Positions 33,087-45,237 of a stretch of 64,000 bases of DNA are shown piece after piece. The notes beneath the pieces are model-generated. The model saw nothing but the letters and a program-made list of their open reading frames with translations, searched no databases and was not told the origin of the DNA. The translations under genes were made by a program, and so were the position numbers. Source of the DNA: Boswellia sacra (Eukaryota; Streptophyta; Magnoliopsida; Sapindales; Burseraceae); the NCBI GenBank assembly GCA_013180625.2, contig SNVD02009613.1:124001-188000 (forward strand). The letters run 5' to 3'. The first letter of the stretch is position 1. Each line of letters begins with the position of its first letter.

Positions 33087-34587
33087 TGATGATTAACACA
33101 TCCAAAAATAGGATTGTCTCCCAAGTATTGGAGTGTCGAAGTAATGAACCTGGCAAGATTGGGGTCGATCTATAGGGAAGGAGATTTAACGGTACAAACT
33201 AAAGGATGAGCAAATATGACATGAATAATTCAAATAAATAACAAGATGATATTAACAAATAAAAGTAGAGATGGTAGGCGGTACAATCGACCATTCAAAT
33301 GTAAAACAAAAATAAGAGGTGGTAAAACCAACCATGAAAATAGGTGGTAAAACCTACCATAGCAAACGAAAGAATAATTTCATAAGCAATAAACGAGAAT
33401 AAATAAAATACTCAAGTAAGAGGAATTAACACAATAATAATGAAAGCACAATTGGAATCCACAAATCAAGAGGTTCCAATCGGAAAGTATGTCATTGAAG
33501 CTCATTTTAGTTATATGAATTATATTTGTTTCATTACTAATATTTATACTACTTCTTGTAAATGGGTTCAAGCATCTAACGTGTCAATCACCATATGTCT
33601 ACAACAAAAAAAGGCTTCTAACTAGACTTGTGTCAATAAGGGAGAACCGTATGACATCTAAGAAGGATCCAACCATTTGATGTGTCAAGGATTGTCTACA
33701 ATGGATCAATACCTTCACTTTACGAATGGTGTCAAGATTGATTAAGAAAATAACTACAAAACATATAAAATAAACAACACAAGATTATCATTTGTAAGCA
33801 TATATCAAAGGGTTAGAAAATCTTTATTCTCATATCAACTGTTTCACCTTTTCACCTTAGCAAGAGAGAATTTAGTGAAGCATTATGCAAGAAAGAAATA
33901 AATTGCAAGAAGAAAAAGATTTATTAATAATATTAAAGGAACAAAACAAAAGAGAAAAAATGATGTTAAGAGATCTCAGCCAAGTGCTAAGATGCTCTCT
34001 TGGGTCACAACATTACTCTATTTATAGACACATTTGACGGCGAAATTATCAATTTACAAAGGGACAATTGCAAAATATCTTATTGACAATTTGGATCATC
34101 ATGTGCATTAACTTTGATCATCAATTTCGACATCGACATATTCATAATTTTGATCACACATCTTCATCAAAGTTGTAGATATTTCTTTCAACTTTCCAGA
34201 ACATTTTGAATCATATGATTTGGATGTGTATTTCATGAGATACGGTCAAAATATGGAGGCATGGTTAGGCTCGGCTGAAACTGCAAATGGGTTCTCTTAA
34301 AGCCCAATTTTGGTCCACTAGATGCCTGAATTTCATAATTATTCTAAAATACAATTTTGTAGAAGATTTAATCAGCTTTCCACGAAATTAAGATTTGTAC
34401 CATTCTAATCCATAAATAGAATGTTATGCCTATTCTGTCGAACCTACATCAAAAACTAAAATTAAGATGAAACTAATTCAAAAGATGAAAAAACTACAAG
34501 TATACTTAAGGTAAGGAATTAATGACACTATTAGTGTAATATGATGAATTAAGCTCTTATTAAATATACACATTTAAGTGTTCATCA
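33087..34587 (-). repeat. diverged Athila-like LTR (third copy, about 1.5 kb)
   Basis: On the minus strand it starts TGATGAACAC and ends in ATCATCA, analogous to TGATAAGTGTC and ACATCA of elements 1 and 2. A TATA-like tataaata lies near 34025 (minus strand). The 'gatgtagg' phrase sits near where elements 1 and 2 have 'gtttgtagg'. The left end (33087 or 33090) is uncertain. Confidence 0.6.
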
Positions 34588-36010
34588 CACGCCCAAGCAG
34601 CTTGTTTCTAGTCCCTAACAATTAAAGCACTATTATTTAGTAGTGATTTATAGAATTTTACTTTTAAGGTGGTCATTATTCTACTTTACTTGATTCTATC
34701 TAAATATACAAACTCTCAACCATAATTTTTTTGATGACTCATATACCTTTTAGTCAAGATATTAACAATCCTTCTTTTTGTGCTCAATCGACACATGACT
34801 ATAGGGCTTTTTAGAAAGAAACTTTATCGGTTCTAATATTTGTTAAGGCTAATATCCTTAGGTAGTGGCCATTCATCAATTCCTTTTTTTTTTGAAACAA
34901 TGTATCCTTAACCCATGTAACGAGCCTTAGGCTAACGACTCTCAGACCAATTGACCTTAGGGTATTAGGTGTTAAGACACCCTATGAGCGAAAGGTCTTG
35001 GGTTGCCGATGCTTTATCTTTTCTTAGAAAAATTACGGATAGTGTAATGTTCAATCCCCTTAAGCTTTCTCTTTGATCGATATGATGAGCTTTGGGCCAA
35101 AAGCTCCCAAATCAATCGGTCTTAGGGTATTAGGTGTTAAGGCACCCCTCGGCCTTAATTGCTCAAATTAAAGAGGCTATGAAACCAAACTTATCCATAA
35201 TTGTTTATTTATTTTGTTTTCTCTCTTTTTTCTTTTTTTATTACTTTCTCCTTCCTTTAGTTGTTATCCTAAACAAAACAAAAGAACTCAAATATTGCAA
35301 CTCTTCAATTTGCAACCCACAATCATGCATCAACGTATATGTGTGTGTGAAGAAAGGTTCATAAATACTTGTTTATTGAGTCCATAAGCAAAGAGCTTAT
35401 TAAATGATAAAGTTATGGGAGTTCATAGATTTGAATAATCCAAAGAGAATTGAATAACACAATCTCGTTATAAAATTCAAAAATCAAAACTAAATAACAT
35501 GATAGCTAAAATGAGTCTCAAAAGTATTAAATCAAGAAAAAATAACAAGTTAGTTAGAATGGGCTTCAAGAGTTCAAAATTGCACTCTTTGCTCTACCAT
35601 TCTTGCGTTAATAGACCTAGAATGCGTCTTATGAGAAAATGAACTCCTTACACAACCACTCTGAATCTAATTATTTACCTTTTCTTTTAAGGAAATGTAA
35701 AAGAACATGAAAAACACATTTATGTCCACAAACCCCCCCTCCCCCCCAAGCCCCCAACGCCAAAACCAGGTTGAAACATTGTCCTCAATGGTTAAATGTA
35801 GAAAGAAAAAGTTTAGGAGACATTACCTAAATCTTTAGTTATTCAAAAGAAACAACCTAAAAGACACTTAAGTAAATGTAAAATAAAACAAAAGGTAAGA
35901 AAAATTACAAACTAACCGTCAGATCCATTTTACACTTTGTGAACGAGGCTTTTATCTCACCAAAGTGTTTGCGATCACGACATTGTGTCAAAGCCTCTTT
36001 CGAGACTTAA
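34588..36010 (-). mobile_element. Athila-like 3' non-coding tail of the third copy
   Basis: 35540-35680 matches element 2's tail at 46200-46340 (aacaagttagttagaatggg and gaatgcgtctt). Near 35735-35800 is a C-rich run and 'attgtcctcaatgg', the reverse of the Athila phrase ttgaggacaat. Two units of about 170 bp with 'cttagggtattaggtgttaag' lie at 34960-35150. Past about 35890 the match is lost; no LOG sequence is seen where the LOG 3' end would be expected. Confidence 0.7.
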
Positions 36011-37325
36011 GGGAACACAAATGAACCATAGGCATATCTGAAGAAAGGAGTTGCCACCCAATTTTCAATTAGGAATGAATGAGGGTAATTCGATCCCTCA
36101 CTTGGGGACCTAAACTACCCTCATCCCATCAGAGATGGGTTTGGGAAGTTAGGTACAAGTTTTTCGACCCGTCCAGATATAAATTCGGCCTCTGCTTAGG
36201 AAATAGCAAATAGGAATAACTCGTCTTGTTACTTAGTCCGCTAAAGTAGTTGATTTTATGCAGACATTCCACTTTATCTTCATTAGGCATGTTAAGTGAT
36301 TAATCAATCAAAATAGTTGTTTATTCATACAAAGAAAGATGGAGGAGAATAGATTACATTTCCTTTCTTACATGGGGGAAGGGGAGAGGATTACAACATT
36401 GTTATTCAATAATAAATATTTCATACATTGATCATTCATTCTAAGTAACGGTCCCTCACCATCAATGTGAGTCCACCATCACTTCATGGCATCACACAAT
36501 TCTACTTCTTTAATATTCAAACATTCATACATAGACAAAAAATTATAAGTCAAATAAGGCCATAATCTAATATCATGGCATTCTAGCCTAGATTTTGATA
36601 AATTTTATCATGACAATTCTACCTATTGCTTATTCTAGCATAATTCACATCAATTATCATGGCATTTCTAGCCTAACAAGCCATTCATGGCATATTCTAG
36701 CCTAATTCAAACAATTAAAATCAATCATAGCTATTCTAGCTCAAACAAGACATTTAAGGGCAAAACGGTAATTCTGACCTATTCTATGCTATTTCCTAGC
36801 ATTCATTAAAGCAAATAAATTTTTCTAGCATGATTCTAATCATGTGCTCTTAAGCATGATTCTAAACATGTTCTCCAAGTTCATGATTCTAAGCATTCAC
36901 AAAGAAAGTAAATTCTTAAGAATGATTCTAAAAAAAGAAAGATTGCGGACTTACCTCGACACGCTTATCTATCTTGCAAAACAAATTAGGTTAGCACAAT
37001 TCATAATAATCCTAGACATGCTCTTAAGCATAAAATTAAAGCCTAACATGCTTTTTCCAAGCAAGAAAAATAAAAGAGAAAATGGGAGGGAGGAGAGAAT
37101 TTTGCTCTCATTTCGTGCCCTTTCCGGGTGTAGAGCAATAAAAAACGCCTGAGAAAATATTTATACTGAAAAAGACTTCTCGAATTCTCAAGCGTGTCTT
37201 TAAGAGAGAGAAAGATGATTGTATTCGACAGTCAGTGTGAATTGCAAAGTGAGAGGAGGAGGTTTTATATAAGAGAGGGGCGAAGATGAAAAAGAGAGCT
37301 TTTCAAGCTAATTTCCGCAAATAAG
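36011..37325. other. unassigned repeat-like region
   Basis: It holds the phrase ggagttgccacccaatttt (36050), seen in plant LTR regions, and irregular ATTCTAGC repeats with 'catggcat' (36570-36860). The 102-codon frame at 36844 has no domain. No gene. Confidence 0.4.
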
Positions 37326-37974
37326 CACTACAAGAATTTTTTAAATATTTGTCATTTTACAATTTTTTTATTTGGCGATTTTTTAAAAAAGTGAGAAATA
37401 TAACACTGATCTGGAAGTCACACCTACATATTCATCTTATTTGTCACCTTTGTCTTTATTCAATCCAATATTTATCACATTTTAGAAAAAGGGTGATAAG
37501 TATTTGAGTATAAAATCTTTTCTTTTTCCCCCTCATATTTCCTTCTTTTTTTTTCATCTTCTTTTTTCAAGTATGTGAATATAAATATTAAATTTCAATA
37601 AAATAAAGAAGTTAAAAATCTCGAAATGATAATTAAATAATGCAATTTTATATTTAATATTTAAATAATAATAATTTTTAAGATATTAAAATAAAAGATA
37701 ATATTATTATATATATTAAAATAGTAAAATATTTGGAGTACCCAATACTACCTAACCCGAAATCGGGTAAAATTATATAAACCCGATTGATACCCGACCT
37801 GAATATTTTTTATTAAAAACAATTTAATTTTCCACGTGGCATAAGTTAATTGGTTATAGTTAAATTAAATATGATGCTAAAAGACAAAAAAATAAAGCTA
37901 AAAGCCTAAAACAAGCAACCTGAAAGAACGCTCGACAAAATTTGACAAAACTCGACGCGCTCGATAGCGCTCGA

Positions 37975-38430
37975 CACGACTCGACATGTAAGTGTCCAGT
38001 GTCGGATGATGCATCCGACAGTCAATGTCTTTCAAAATAGACTGATATCGAGTGTCGCTTGTGAATCCGATACGACTTGATATGTAAGTGTCGAGCGTCA
38101 GATGATGCATTCGACACTCGATGTCTTTGAAAATATATATCTCACACGTCCGACACTCGATGTCATCCAAAATAGACTGATATCGAGTGTCGGTTGCGAA
38201 TCCGACACAACTCGACATATAAGTGTCGAGTGTTGGAAGATGTATCCGACACTTAATGTTATCCAAAATAGACTGATATCGAGTGTCAGTTGTGAATCTG
38301 ACACAACTCGATATGTAAGTGTCGAGTGTCGGATGATGCATCCGACACTCAATGTCGTCCAAAATAGACTGATATCGAGTGTCAGTTGTGAATCCGACAC
38401 GACTCGATATGTAAGTGTCGAGTGTTGGGT
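37975..38430. repeat. 96-bp tandem array with GTGTCGA words and hairpins
   Basis: The landmark gtaagtgtc recurs at about 37988, 38084, 38219, 38315 and 38411, i.e. steps of 96 bp with one of about 136. Units hold a hairpin with 10-bp arms GTGTCGGATG and CATCCGACAC (3-nt loop) and 'aaaatagactgatatcgagtgtc'. Long frames on both strands arise because 96 is a multiple of 3; I do not call them genes. Confidence 0.88.
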
Positions 38431-38538
38431 GCATATTCTTAACCCTAAAATCATTTTCTCTTCTCTTAAGTCTCACCCATTTCACTGCCGCAACCCTAAA
38501 ATATACATATATGCTACATCACGCCTCCATCTTACCAT

Positions 38539-38540
<2 letters not shown>

Positions 38541-38572
<32 letters not shown>
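38541..38572. repeat. (CT)n microsatellite in captured 5' leader
   Basis: About 16 CT units. CT-runs are common in plant 5' UTRs, which fits the captured first exon that follows. Confidence 0.9.
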
Positions 38573-38575
<3 letters not shown>

Positions 38576-38707
38576 AACATGTCACTCCCTCCTTTCGTTT
38601 CTCATCCCAAATGTCTGCTTCTAGGGGCCCCCTCACTCCTCCATCTCTCTGACCTTCTATTAATGCAAATTACCTTTCTGACCGTCGCCCCTCGCTAGGC
38701 CATCTGG

Positions 38708-38925
38708 ATGGCCTCTCGTTTCTTCTTCCACAACGTCGTCCAAGCTGCTTTTGAGACTCTAGCGCTTATGGTTTTGGTTAGTAATACAAATATGAATTTT
38801 GTTCTTAACAGAGAACACATGCAGAGAGAGCTCATAGATTCAATTTCAGATCTTAGAGATTCAACTTCTCGATTAAACAATGGCTTAGCCTCTCATGAAG
38901 AAAGACGACGATCGTGACGATGAAG
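38708..38925 (+). pseudogene. captured first exon of an unidentified host gene
   Basis: It starts MASRFFFHNVVQAAFETL and continues with a hydrophobic patch (TLALMVLVSNT) and a charged helix-like part (REHMQRELIDSISDLRD). An upstream CT-rich, ATG-poor stretch resembles a 5' UTR, and the exon ends at GAAG followed by gtacgc, a good splice donor. A stop (TGA at 38915) lies just before the donor. I do not recognise the protein. Protein-like composition and the donor argue for a real exon. Confidence 0.6.
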
Positions 38926-39289
38926 GTACGCTATTCAATTTCCTCTCATTTCTTTGATTCATCCTTTTGCCCTTTAATTCTGTTATTTCTTCCTCCATCT
39001 ATGAATCTTAGGTTGTTACTGTTATATCAGCTAATGGGCTTTAGATCTGTGAAGTTATGTTCGTTCAATTGTGCCTCTAGATCCAGTATAGGGATTATAC
39101 GTTGTCATTTTAGTGGATTCTATTTCGTTCTAGTTGATCTGATTAGTTTTTGATTTCGTATGTTTAAATTACAATGTGGATTGTTAATTCCAAGTAGCTT
39201 CAAATTATTGCAGTTGTGAAAATTGATTTGGATTTTTATTTACAATGCATGATAATTTTTTTTTAATTTAAACCTTAATAATTCTACAG

Positions 39290-39391
39290 ACAAATCTAGA
39301 GATTGTGAAAAGATGGAGTAATGAGGTTTAGGAAGCTATGCAATCAAGGGCAGCCTTTGTATAGTTTCATGCTTTGGCTTTGTTGCATCAG
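39290..39391 (+). pseudogene. captured exon of coatomer subunit gamma
   Basis: Acceptor ttctacag precedes the exon and CATCAG|gtatcc follows it. The frame reads EIVKRWSNEV, a stop, EAMQSRAAFV, a stop, FHALALLHQ. This fits the plant COPI gamma subunit (Sec21-type), with two CAG-to-TAG changes likely. The native protein is part of the COPI coat on Golgi vesicles. Here it is a dead 102-bp fragment. Confidence 0.75.
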
Positions 39392-40142
39392 GTATCCTTA
39401 TTTACTGGTTAAGCTAGTGTCTATTACACCCCTTCACTGTTTAGAGTTTGAAGTTGGTTATCGGACTGATCCCAAAATGTCATTGTGTTTGATTTAGTAG
39501 CTTTATGAGATTTGATGCTTAGATATAATGATATTCAATAAGTTACATCTTGTTCTTTTTGGTCTTGGATGTGAAATCCAGTTGTTAGATTGGTGCCTGG
39601 AGATTGCTTGCAAAATCCAGTTGTCATCCATACTTTGATATATACTTTACTCTGAGACTAAACCTGTAAACAAATTTGTTAGGCATTTCTTATTTTCATC
39701 TGTTCTGCCTTTACCAGGATGACCTATTACTATGTGGCTTCTATTTCATTTTGATTTTTAGCAAACCCATAATCTAACTGTATTTAGATTTAGTAAAACC
39801 TGAAATACTGAGTGTTTTCACCACAATAAATATTGTACATGCTAGCAGAATGGTGATTTTCTGAACCTAAAACTGGAAACCCTCTTAGAGGATTCTGAGT
39901 TTCTGACCTCTTTGCCTAGTTGACCTACTTTAGTCAGTAACTGATTATTGCATTTTTCAATTTGCCTGATTTCAATTTAGTTGTTAACTATAAGGTTTGG
40001 GGAAAGCAACACGAATCCTGCTTATTTTTTGCAGCAATCTTCTTCATTATTAGTGTATTGTTGCTCAAAAACAAGTTTTGACATAATCTATTTGAGTTCA
40101 TCTCACCAACAATTTTATATTTCTTTTGTATATCAATTGCAG

Positions 40143-40344
40143 ATCTCTTGAATTATTGATGATCTTAGAGCTGCAACTTTTAAACTAGATTCTCCTGAAG
40201 AAGAGGCTGGGAAGGTTGTGCGTGAATTGCTTCAGCAAGGTGCTTCCATGTCAGATTCACTGGAGTCCTCAGAAATCAAAGCTTTACAAGTTGTTGCTTC
40301 CAGGCTTCGCATTACATCCCCTAAGGCCATCTTGACAGAAAAAA
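40143..40344 (+). pseudogene. captured exon of a plant U-box E3 ligase-like gene
   Basis: Acceptor atcaattgcag precedes it and a gtattc donor follows. The frame reads IIDDLRAATFKLDSPEEEAG, then SMSDSLESSEIKALQVVASR and LRITSPKAILTEK. This resembles the N-terminal region of plant U-box/ARM proteins (PUB45/PUB6 type). A stop (TGA) sits in the third codon. The family call is from memory of the motif. Confidence 0.6.
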
Positions 40345-42334
40345 GTATTCAATGTTTATACTAAATTTATTTATACTTCACATTTAATGCCTCCCAGAAT
40401 TTGTGCAAAGTATTTTACTGTTTCTCATGGCATATTGTAGATTTATAGTTGGAGGAAATAGAAAAAACGAGCAATCCCAACAGCAAATGATACAGATTAT
40501 GAATTTATTAAATTTTTTAAAATAATTATTATATATATATATTAATTTTTTTAAATACTTGCTGGCTAAAAACTGTCAAGTATATATATATTTTTTAATT
40601 TTTAAAACTATTTATACTTGGCGGCCAAAAACCGTCAAATATAGTCAGATGCATATTTGGCAGGTTGACCGACCACCAAATTGACTATATTTGACAGTGT
40701 CATTGGTGGCGCTTTCAAGACCGCTAAATATATACTTATTTGGCGTTCAAAAACTGTCAAATATGAGCATTTTTCTTGTAGTGAAACCAACAAGGGTCGG
40801 GTGGCCATCTCTAGATAGCTGGGCAGCTATTTGACAAATAGCCAGCCATTAGCCAACAGCCAAATGGCCATTAGATGGTCAGGAGGTTGTCTTGGACAGC
40901 CGGGTGGTTGTTTGATGGTCGACTGGTCAATATCCCTTCAGCCCTTTCCTTTTTTGTCATCCTTTGATGTAGTCCCTTCAAACCCTTGTTCCTTCGATTG
41001 CGTATAACTTCTCGAGTTTAACTCTGATTTGTGATCCATAAATTTCTACAAAAACTAGACATCTATGGCTTCGTAAGGGTATATAACTCATCATTAGATT
41101 CCTCTTGGATTAATTTCTATGATTTTTGAAAGTCATATATCAGTTTTTGAGGCCCTTCACCAACTTCTTCTTACCCTTCTCTTCTTGGCCTTTCAAGGCA
41201 TTTTGGTCTCATTGCTTGACATTCATCTCATTCCTTCATCGAGTCTCAAAAATTCAGTTATTATAGCTTACCCCTTACTTTGGAGAGCTTTGTGAGACAC
41301 AAAAGTCGACAAAGTACTCTTACTTCGTCTTTCTTTCTTCCATCTAAACAACTCCAACTTCATCTTCCTTCTATCAGACTTTCTCGTCATCTTCTTTTCC
41401 CACCTTTTGCTCTTATAAAAAGTTTGTCCATTCAAGGACTAGTGTGCCCATCTAAGGGCATATATGTCCATCCTAGAGCTAATGTGCCCATTCAAAGGAT
41501 AATTTGCCCATTCAAGGGCTAAAAAGCATCCTTATGATGCTATGATAAAGCCATCTTTAGTGCACCTATTGGTTTTTAACATTCTTTAGTACACCTAATT
41601 CTTAGGGTTTGGTAGCACTCTTTAGTGCGCCTATTCCAAGGGCTTAAAATACTCTTAAGTGCAGCTACTTCTTAGGGTTTTCAACACCCTTCAGTGCATC
41701 TCTTCTTAGGGCTTGTACCTATTCTAAGGGCTTAAAACACTCTTAAGTGCATCTACTTCTTAGGGTTTCCTTCTAATGCATGCCCATCGGAAAACTTTTA
41801 TCATGCACTACTTCACAGTCTTTAGACCTCTTCATTCTTCGTGCCTTCAACTAGGTATTCTTCGTTCTTCTTTAATCTCTTTAGAATTTGCATTTGCTGG
41901 GTTTCATGCCCTTCTTCTAAGTATTCCCTATGCTTTTTCCAGTCTTTGTATTCATTGGGTTTCATGCCCTTCTATTCTTGCTTCTATTCTCGATTTCTTC
42001 TGGTCCACTGGAGAAATTTTCTTGAATTCTTCATTTCGTATTCATGTTGTTCATTATCTGACTCATTGGGGATCTATCCCTTATCTTTGCGAATTCCTAC
42101 AAGATTTAAACATTTCTCAATAATGGAAATTCAATTTAAATTTTACCTTGTTTAGTTCAACAAATTGCTTTCTAGTATCTAGAGGAATCCTTCCATAATG
42201 ATTCTGGTCGAAGATTCTATCGACTGATGTTACTCTTCTTTCCTTGTGAGTTGCCGAGCTATCGCCATGGCCGGGTGCTTACCACTGGAATGTTTCAAAT
42301 ATTCCTTTGATGTTTTAAGGTTGACATAAAGTTT

Positions 42335-42480
42335 TCTTCCTTTTTCTTTCTCTCACTCCCTCTATTTCTTTTCCTCTCTTTTTTTCTTCTTTTCTCTATC
42401 TTCTTCTCTTTCTTTTTCTCTCTCTTCTCTCTTCTTTCTCTTTCTTTCTTTTCTTTTTTTCTCTTTGTTTCTCTATCTTT
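42335..42480. repeat. polypyrimidine tract
   Basis: About 145 bp of almost only C and T on the + strand (purine-rich on the minus strand). It may be a decayed purine tract of a minus-strand retroelement. Confidence 0.8.
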
Positions 42481-42654
42481 TTTCTCTGTTTGACCTTTTA
42501 CCCTTTACCCTTCGAACTATTTGATTATGGATATTCTTCTTTTTTCAAGTCCTTCAGTGTGAACTTCAAATTTTTTCTTCAAAATTTCTTCTATAGGATA
42601 GACTTCAAATTCTTTTTCCATGGTGAAAAGAAATGATGCATTTTTAGGGTGTAC

Positions 42655-42905
42655 GCCTTCTTCATGGCAGATGCCTTCTTCAAGGGGGATTCCTTCTTCA
42701 AGGTGGATACCTTCTTCGAGGAAGATGCCTTGGTTGAGAGAGATTCCTTCTTCAAGATGGATGCCTTCTTCGAGGGAGATTCCTTCTTCAAGGTGTATGC
42801 CTTCTTCGAGGAAGAAACCTTTTTCGAGAGATATTCCTTCTTCAAGGTGGATACCTTCTTCAATATGGATGCCTTTTTCGAGGTAGATTCTTTCTTCAAA
42901 GTGAA
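42655..42905. repeat. 18-bp minisatellite, about 14 units
   Basis: Units such as tccttcttcaaggtggat alternate with gccttcttcgagggagat types, giving a partial 36-bp higher order. All frames on both strands stay open because 18 is a multiple of 3; on the minus strand the reading is (H/S)LEEGI repeats. No start context or partner domain supports a gene. Confidence 0.9.
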
Positions 42906-42943
42906 CATACTTCTTCAAATGACATGCCCTCTTTATGGTAATT

Positions 42944-44401
42944 TGATGCGTTCGAAACTAGCAAGTATACTAGTCGCACAAGTAATAAAGTGATAAGTAG
43001 ATATCGTTCCCACGAGGATTGATTCTAATTGAATTTGTTATTTTCCACAATAATAAAAACTAAATAAGGGGGGGTTTTTTGTTGATTGATTAACTAAACT
43101 TAATACGAAAGCAAATGAAGAATAACACAGAAGCAAAGTTTAATGGAGTGAAAAATTTCCAATGAGAGACACTTGGGTTAAGAGTTTTTCATTCTCTACC
43201 ACAGTAAGATTATGAATTTTGGGTGATTTAACCTTAGATTGTAATCCCAATTACAGCATGTGAAGGTTAATCAAACCAACGTTAGAATAACAACATCGCT
43301 CCCTGTTACACAATCTTTCCCTTACCTTTTTGGTTGTTAAATAAAACAAGCTCTTTATTTAATCTCTATCCATTAAACAACCTAGAACAAGCTCTCTAAA
43401 GTTTAATTCAATGGAAGCATTACGATAAGAAAGATAGGTTGATCTAAGCAATAATCACACAAGTTCGGATTATTTAACCTAGGTTGTATTTTCCAATTGC
43501 AATTTCTGATCACAATTTTGCTACTAATGATTGGAAATTCATGACAATTACGGATCAAGATTTCTAATCTAGCAATAGAAAACAACATATTATATTCAGT
43601 TGGCCATTCCAAATACAATCAGTAAGCAATCATAAGCATTAGATATGGGAAATACAAGCAACTTCAATTAGAGAATTGGATAACAATTTCTTACACAATC
43701 AACTCACAAAATCCATATCAAGGGCTTTGAAATCACCCTCAACCAATTCAGATTTAGTTACACATATTCAATCAAATAACAAATACAATACAGAGAAATT
43801 CCAGAATTGAAAAGGAAAGAAAGAACTTAGCAAATTCTTTGAAAATCTTCTTTGTAGATGAATCTTCTTGGAATTGTAGTTCCTCCTCTTTCAAAATCTT
43901 CTTCTCCTTCAAGAACTCCAAGGGATGAGAGAAATCCAGAAATGCAGCCTCCTCCCACGTTTTCCCCTCTTCAAGTCATCAAAATAAAACCCTAAAATGT
44001 GTTTAAATACTCTGCTACAGTAACCTGCTACAGTGTCCCGTATTATACATGCTACAGTGATTTGTGGAATTACATTTCTATACTTCTCACACTGTTTTGA
44101 TTACAACTTTTGGTACACTGAATGGATTTATAAACCGTAAATTTCTCCAGAAAATAGACTTCGAGAGCTTTCCAACGGTATATAATATGTCATCGGGTTC
44201 ATTGTATATCAATACAATTAAATCCGAGAAGATGGTTGACTAGCAGAGGTGAAAATGAAGGGTTTTACTCCATTTTTGTGCAAGTTGCTCCAAAACTCCT
44301 ACAAACATCAAAACCACACAAAAACATAAAATTACCAAGGAATATAGCAAAGAAACATGGACGAATTGATATGAAAATGATATATAAATAGACACTTATC
44401 A
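42944..44401 (-). repeat. 3' LTR of element 2 (1458 bp)
   Basis: Minus strand TGATAAGTGTC ... GAACGCATCA. Compared with the 5' LTR it has many one-base homopolymer gains (for example ttcgaaactag versus ttcgaactag), and the CTGTAGCA cluster and TATA-like element are kept. Confidence 0.92.
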
Positions 44402-44416
44402 AATTCCCCCACACTT
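44402..44416 (-). promoter_or_regulatory. polypurine tract of element 2
   Basis: Minus strand AAGTGTGGGGGAATT next to the 3' LTR, identical to element 1. Confidence 0.85.
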
Positions 44417-45206
44417 AGACTTTGCTAGTCCTCGAGTAACTACGACAATATGAAATAAAACTAAACCGAAACAGAATCAACAAAAAATTAAAACACACAA
44501 GTGCTTCATCTTGCAAATAGGCCTCACAGATTGTACTTAATTATAACCCAAGGAAAACTTCAAAATAATGCACTTGATCAAGAATTTCATCTCAAAGATT
44601 AGTTTCGCTTCACTTCAATTCCTCAAGTGTGTGTGTTTAGAGCCATTCTCACCTAATCACTTGTAACCCAGATGAGTTTATGCATAAAAATGAATCAAAT
44701 TTAATATTGAAGATGTGTGTATAAATGAACTCCATAGGCCTGCTTTTCAAGTCACTCTCCACTAATGTAGACATGTATAACACCAAGGATCAAGTAGGAC
44801 TTTATTAAGCTTGTAACGTTTGGCTTGGGTGAAGGTATGATAAAGGATAATAATTTGGCTCAAATCACCCATAAACACATAAATCATTCAAGACAATGTA
44901 GAGCTCAACGCTATAACACAACTTTATTTTAATTCATCAAGTTACTCCCCCAAACTTATTTAGAACACTCAATCCTTTTTTTTTTTTTACAGAAAACAAA
45001 AGAAAACTACACCCCAACACTTTGTTGTTTCATTCTTTTTAAGAACACTTAAGGGTATAGATCTCTTATTCTTCTTCTTTTGTTCTTTTTTTTCTTTTTT
45101 TCTTTTGTTCTTTTTTTTATTACAACTTCGCCCCTCCACCCACACTTAAACAACACAATTGTCCCCTCAATGTGTAAGTAAACGTGGACGAATAAGTACA
45201 ATTGGC

Positions 45207-45237
<31 letters not shown>

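Larger units (their letters stand above)
37326..40783. mobile_element. non-autonomous CACTA element carrying host exons (3458 bp)
   Basis: Ends are CACTACAAGAA (37326) and TTCTTGTAGTG (to 40783), the plant CACTA TIR. Flanking triplets are AAG and AAA (2 of 3 match). Subterminal words ATTTGTCA / TATTTGACAG and TTTGGCG occur at both ends. No transposase. The interior holds a 96-bp tandem array and fragments of at least three host genes with intron sequence still present, so they were captured as genomic DNA. Confidence 0.88.
40784..42943 (-). other. repeat-rich region, possible 3' UTR/LTR part of the Tat element at 55779-59625
   Basis: No gene. Structures: 'ggccatt(t/a)g / agccgggtgg' words (40800-40930), an irregular array at 41540-41770 ('cttaagtgcatctacttcttagggttt'), a polypyrimidine block (42335-42480) and an 18-bp minisatellite (42655-42905). 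It abuts element 2's 3' LTR. Since the Tat pol lies on the other side of element 2 in the same orientation, and Tat elements have variable 3' UTR arrays, this may be its downstream part. That is inference. Confidence 0.4.

Noticed and set aside
36844..37152. 102-codon frame
   Set aside because: It lies in a region of ATTCTAGC repeats and ends in low-complexity Lys/Arg/Glu; no domain or neighbours support it.
37898..38698. Long frames of 195-198 codons on both strands over the GTGTCGA array
   Set aside because: They arise because the 96-bp unit is a multiple of 3 and lacks stops. The composition is repetitive and there is no domain.
42517..42993. 133-codon and 114-codon frames over the 18-bp minisatellite
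   Set aside because: All frames on both strands are open, the sign of a codon-length repeat rather than a gene.
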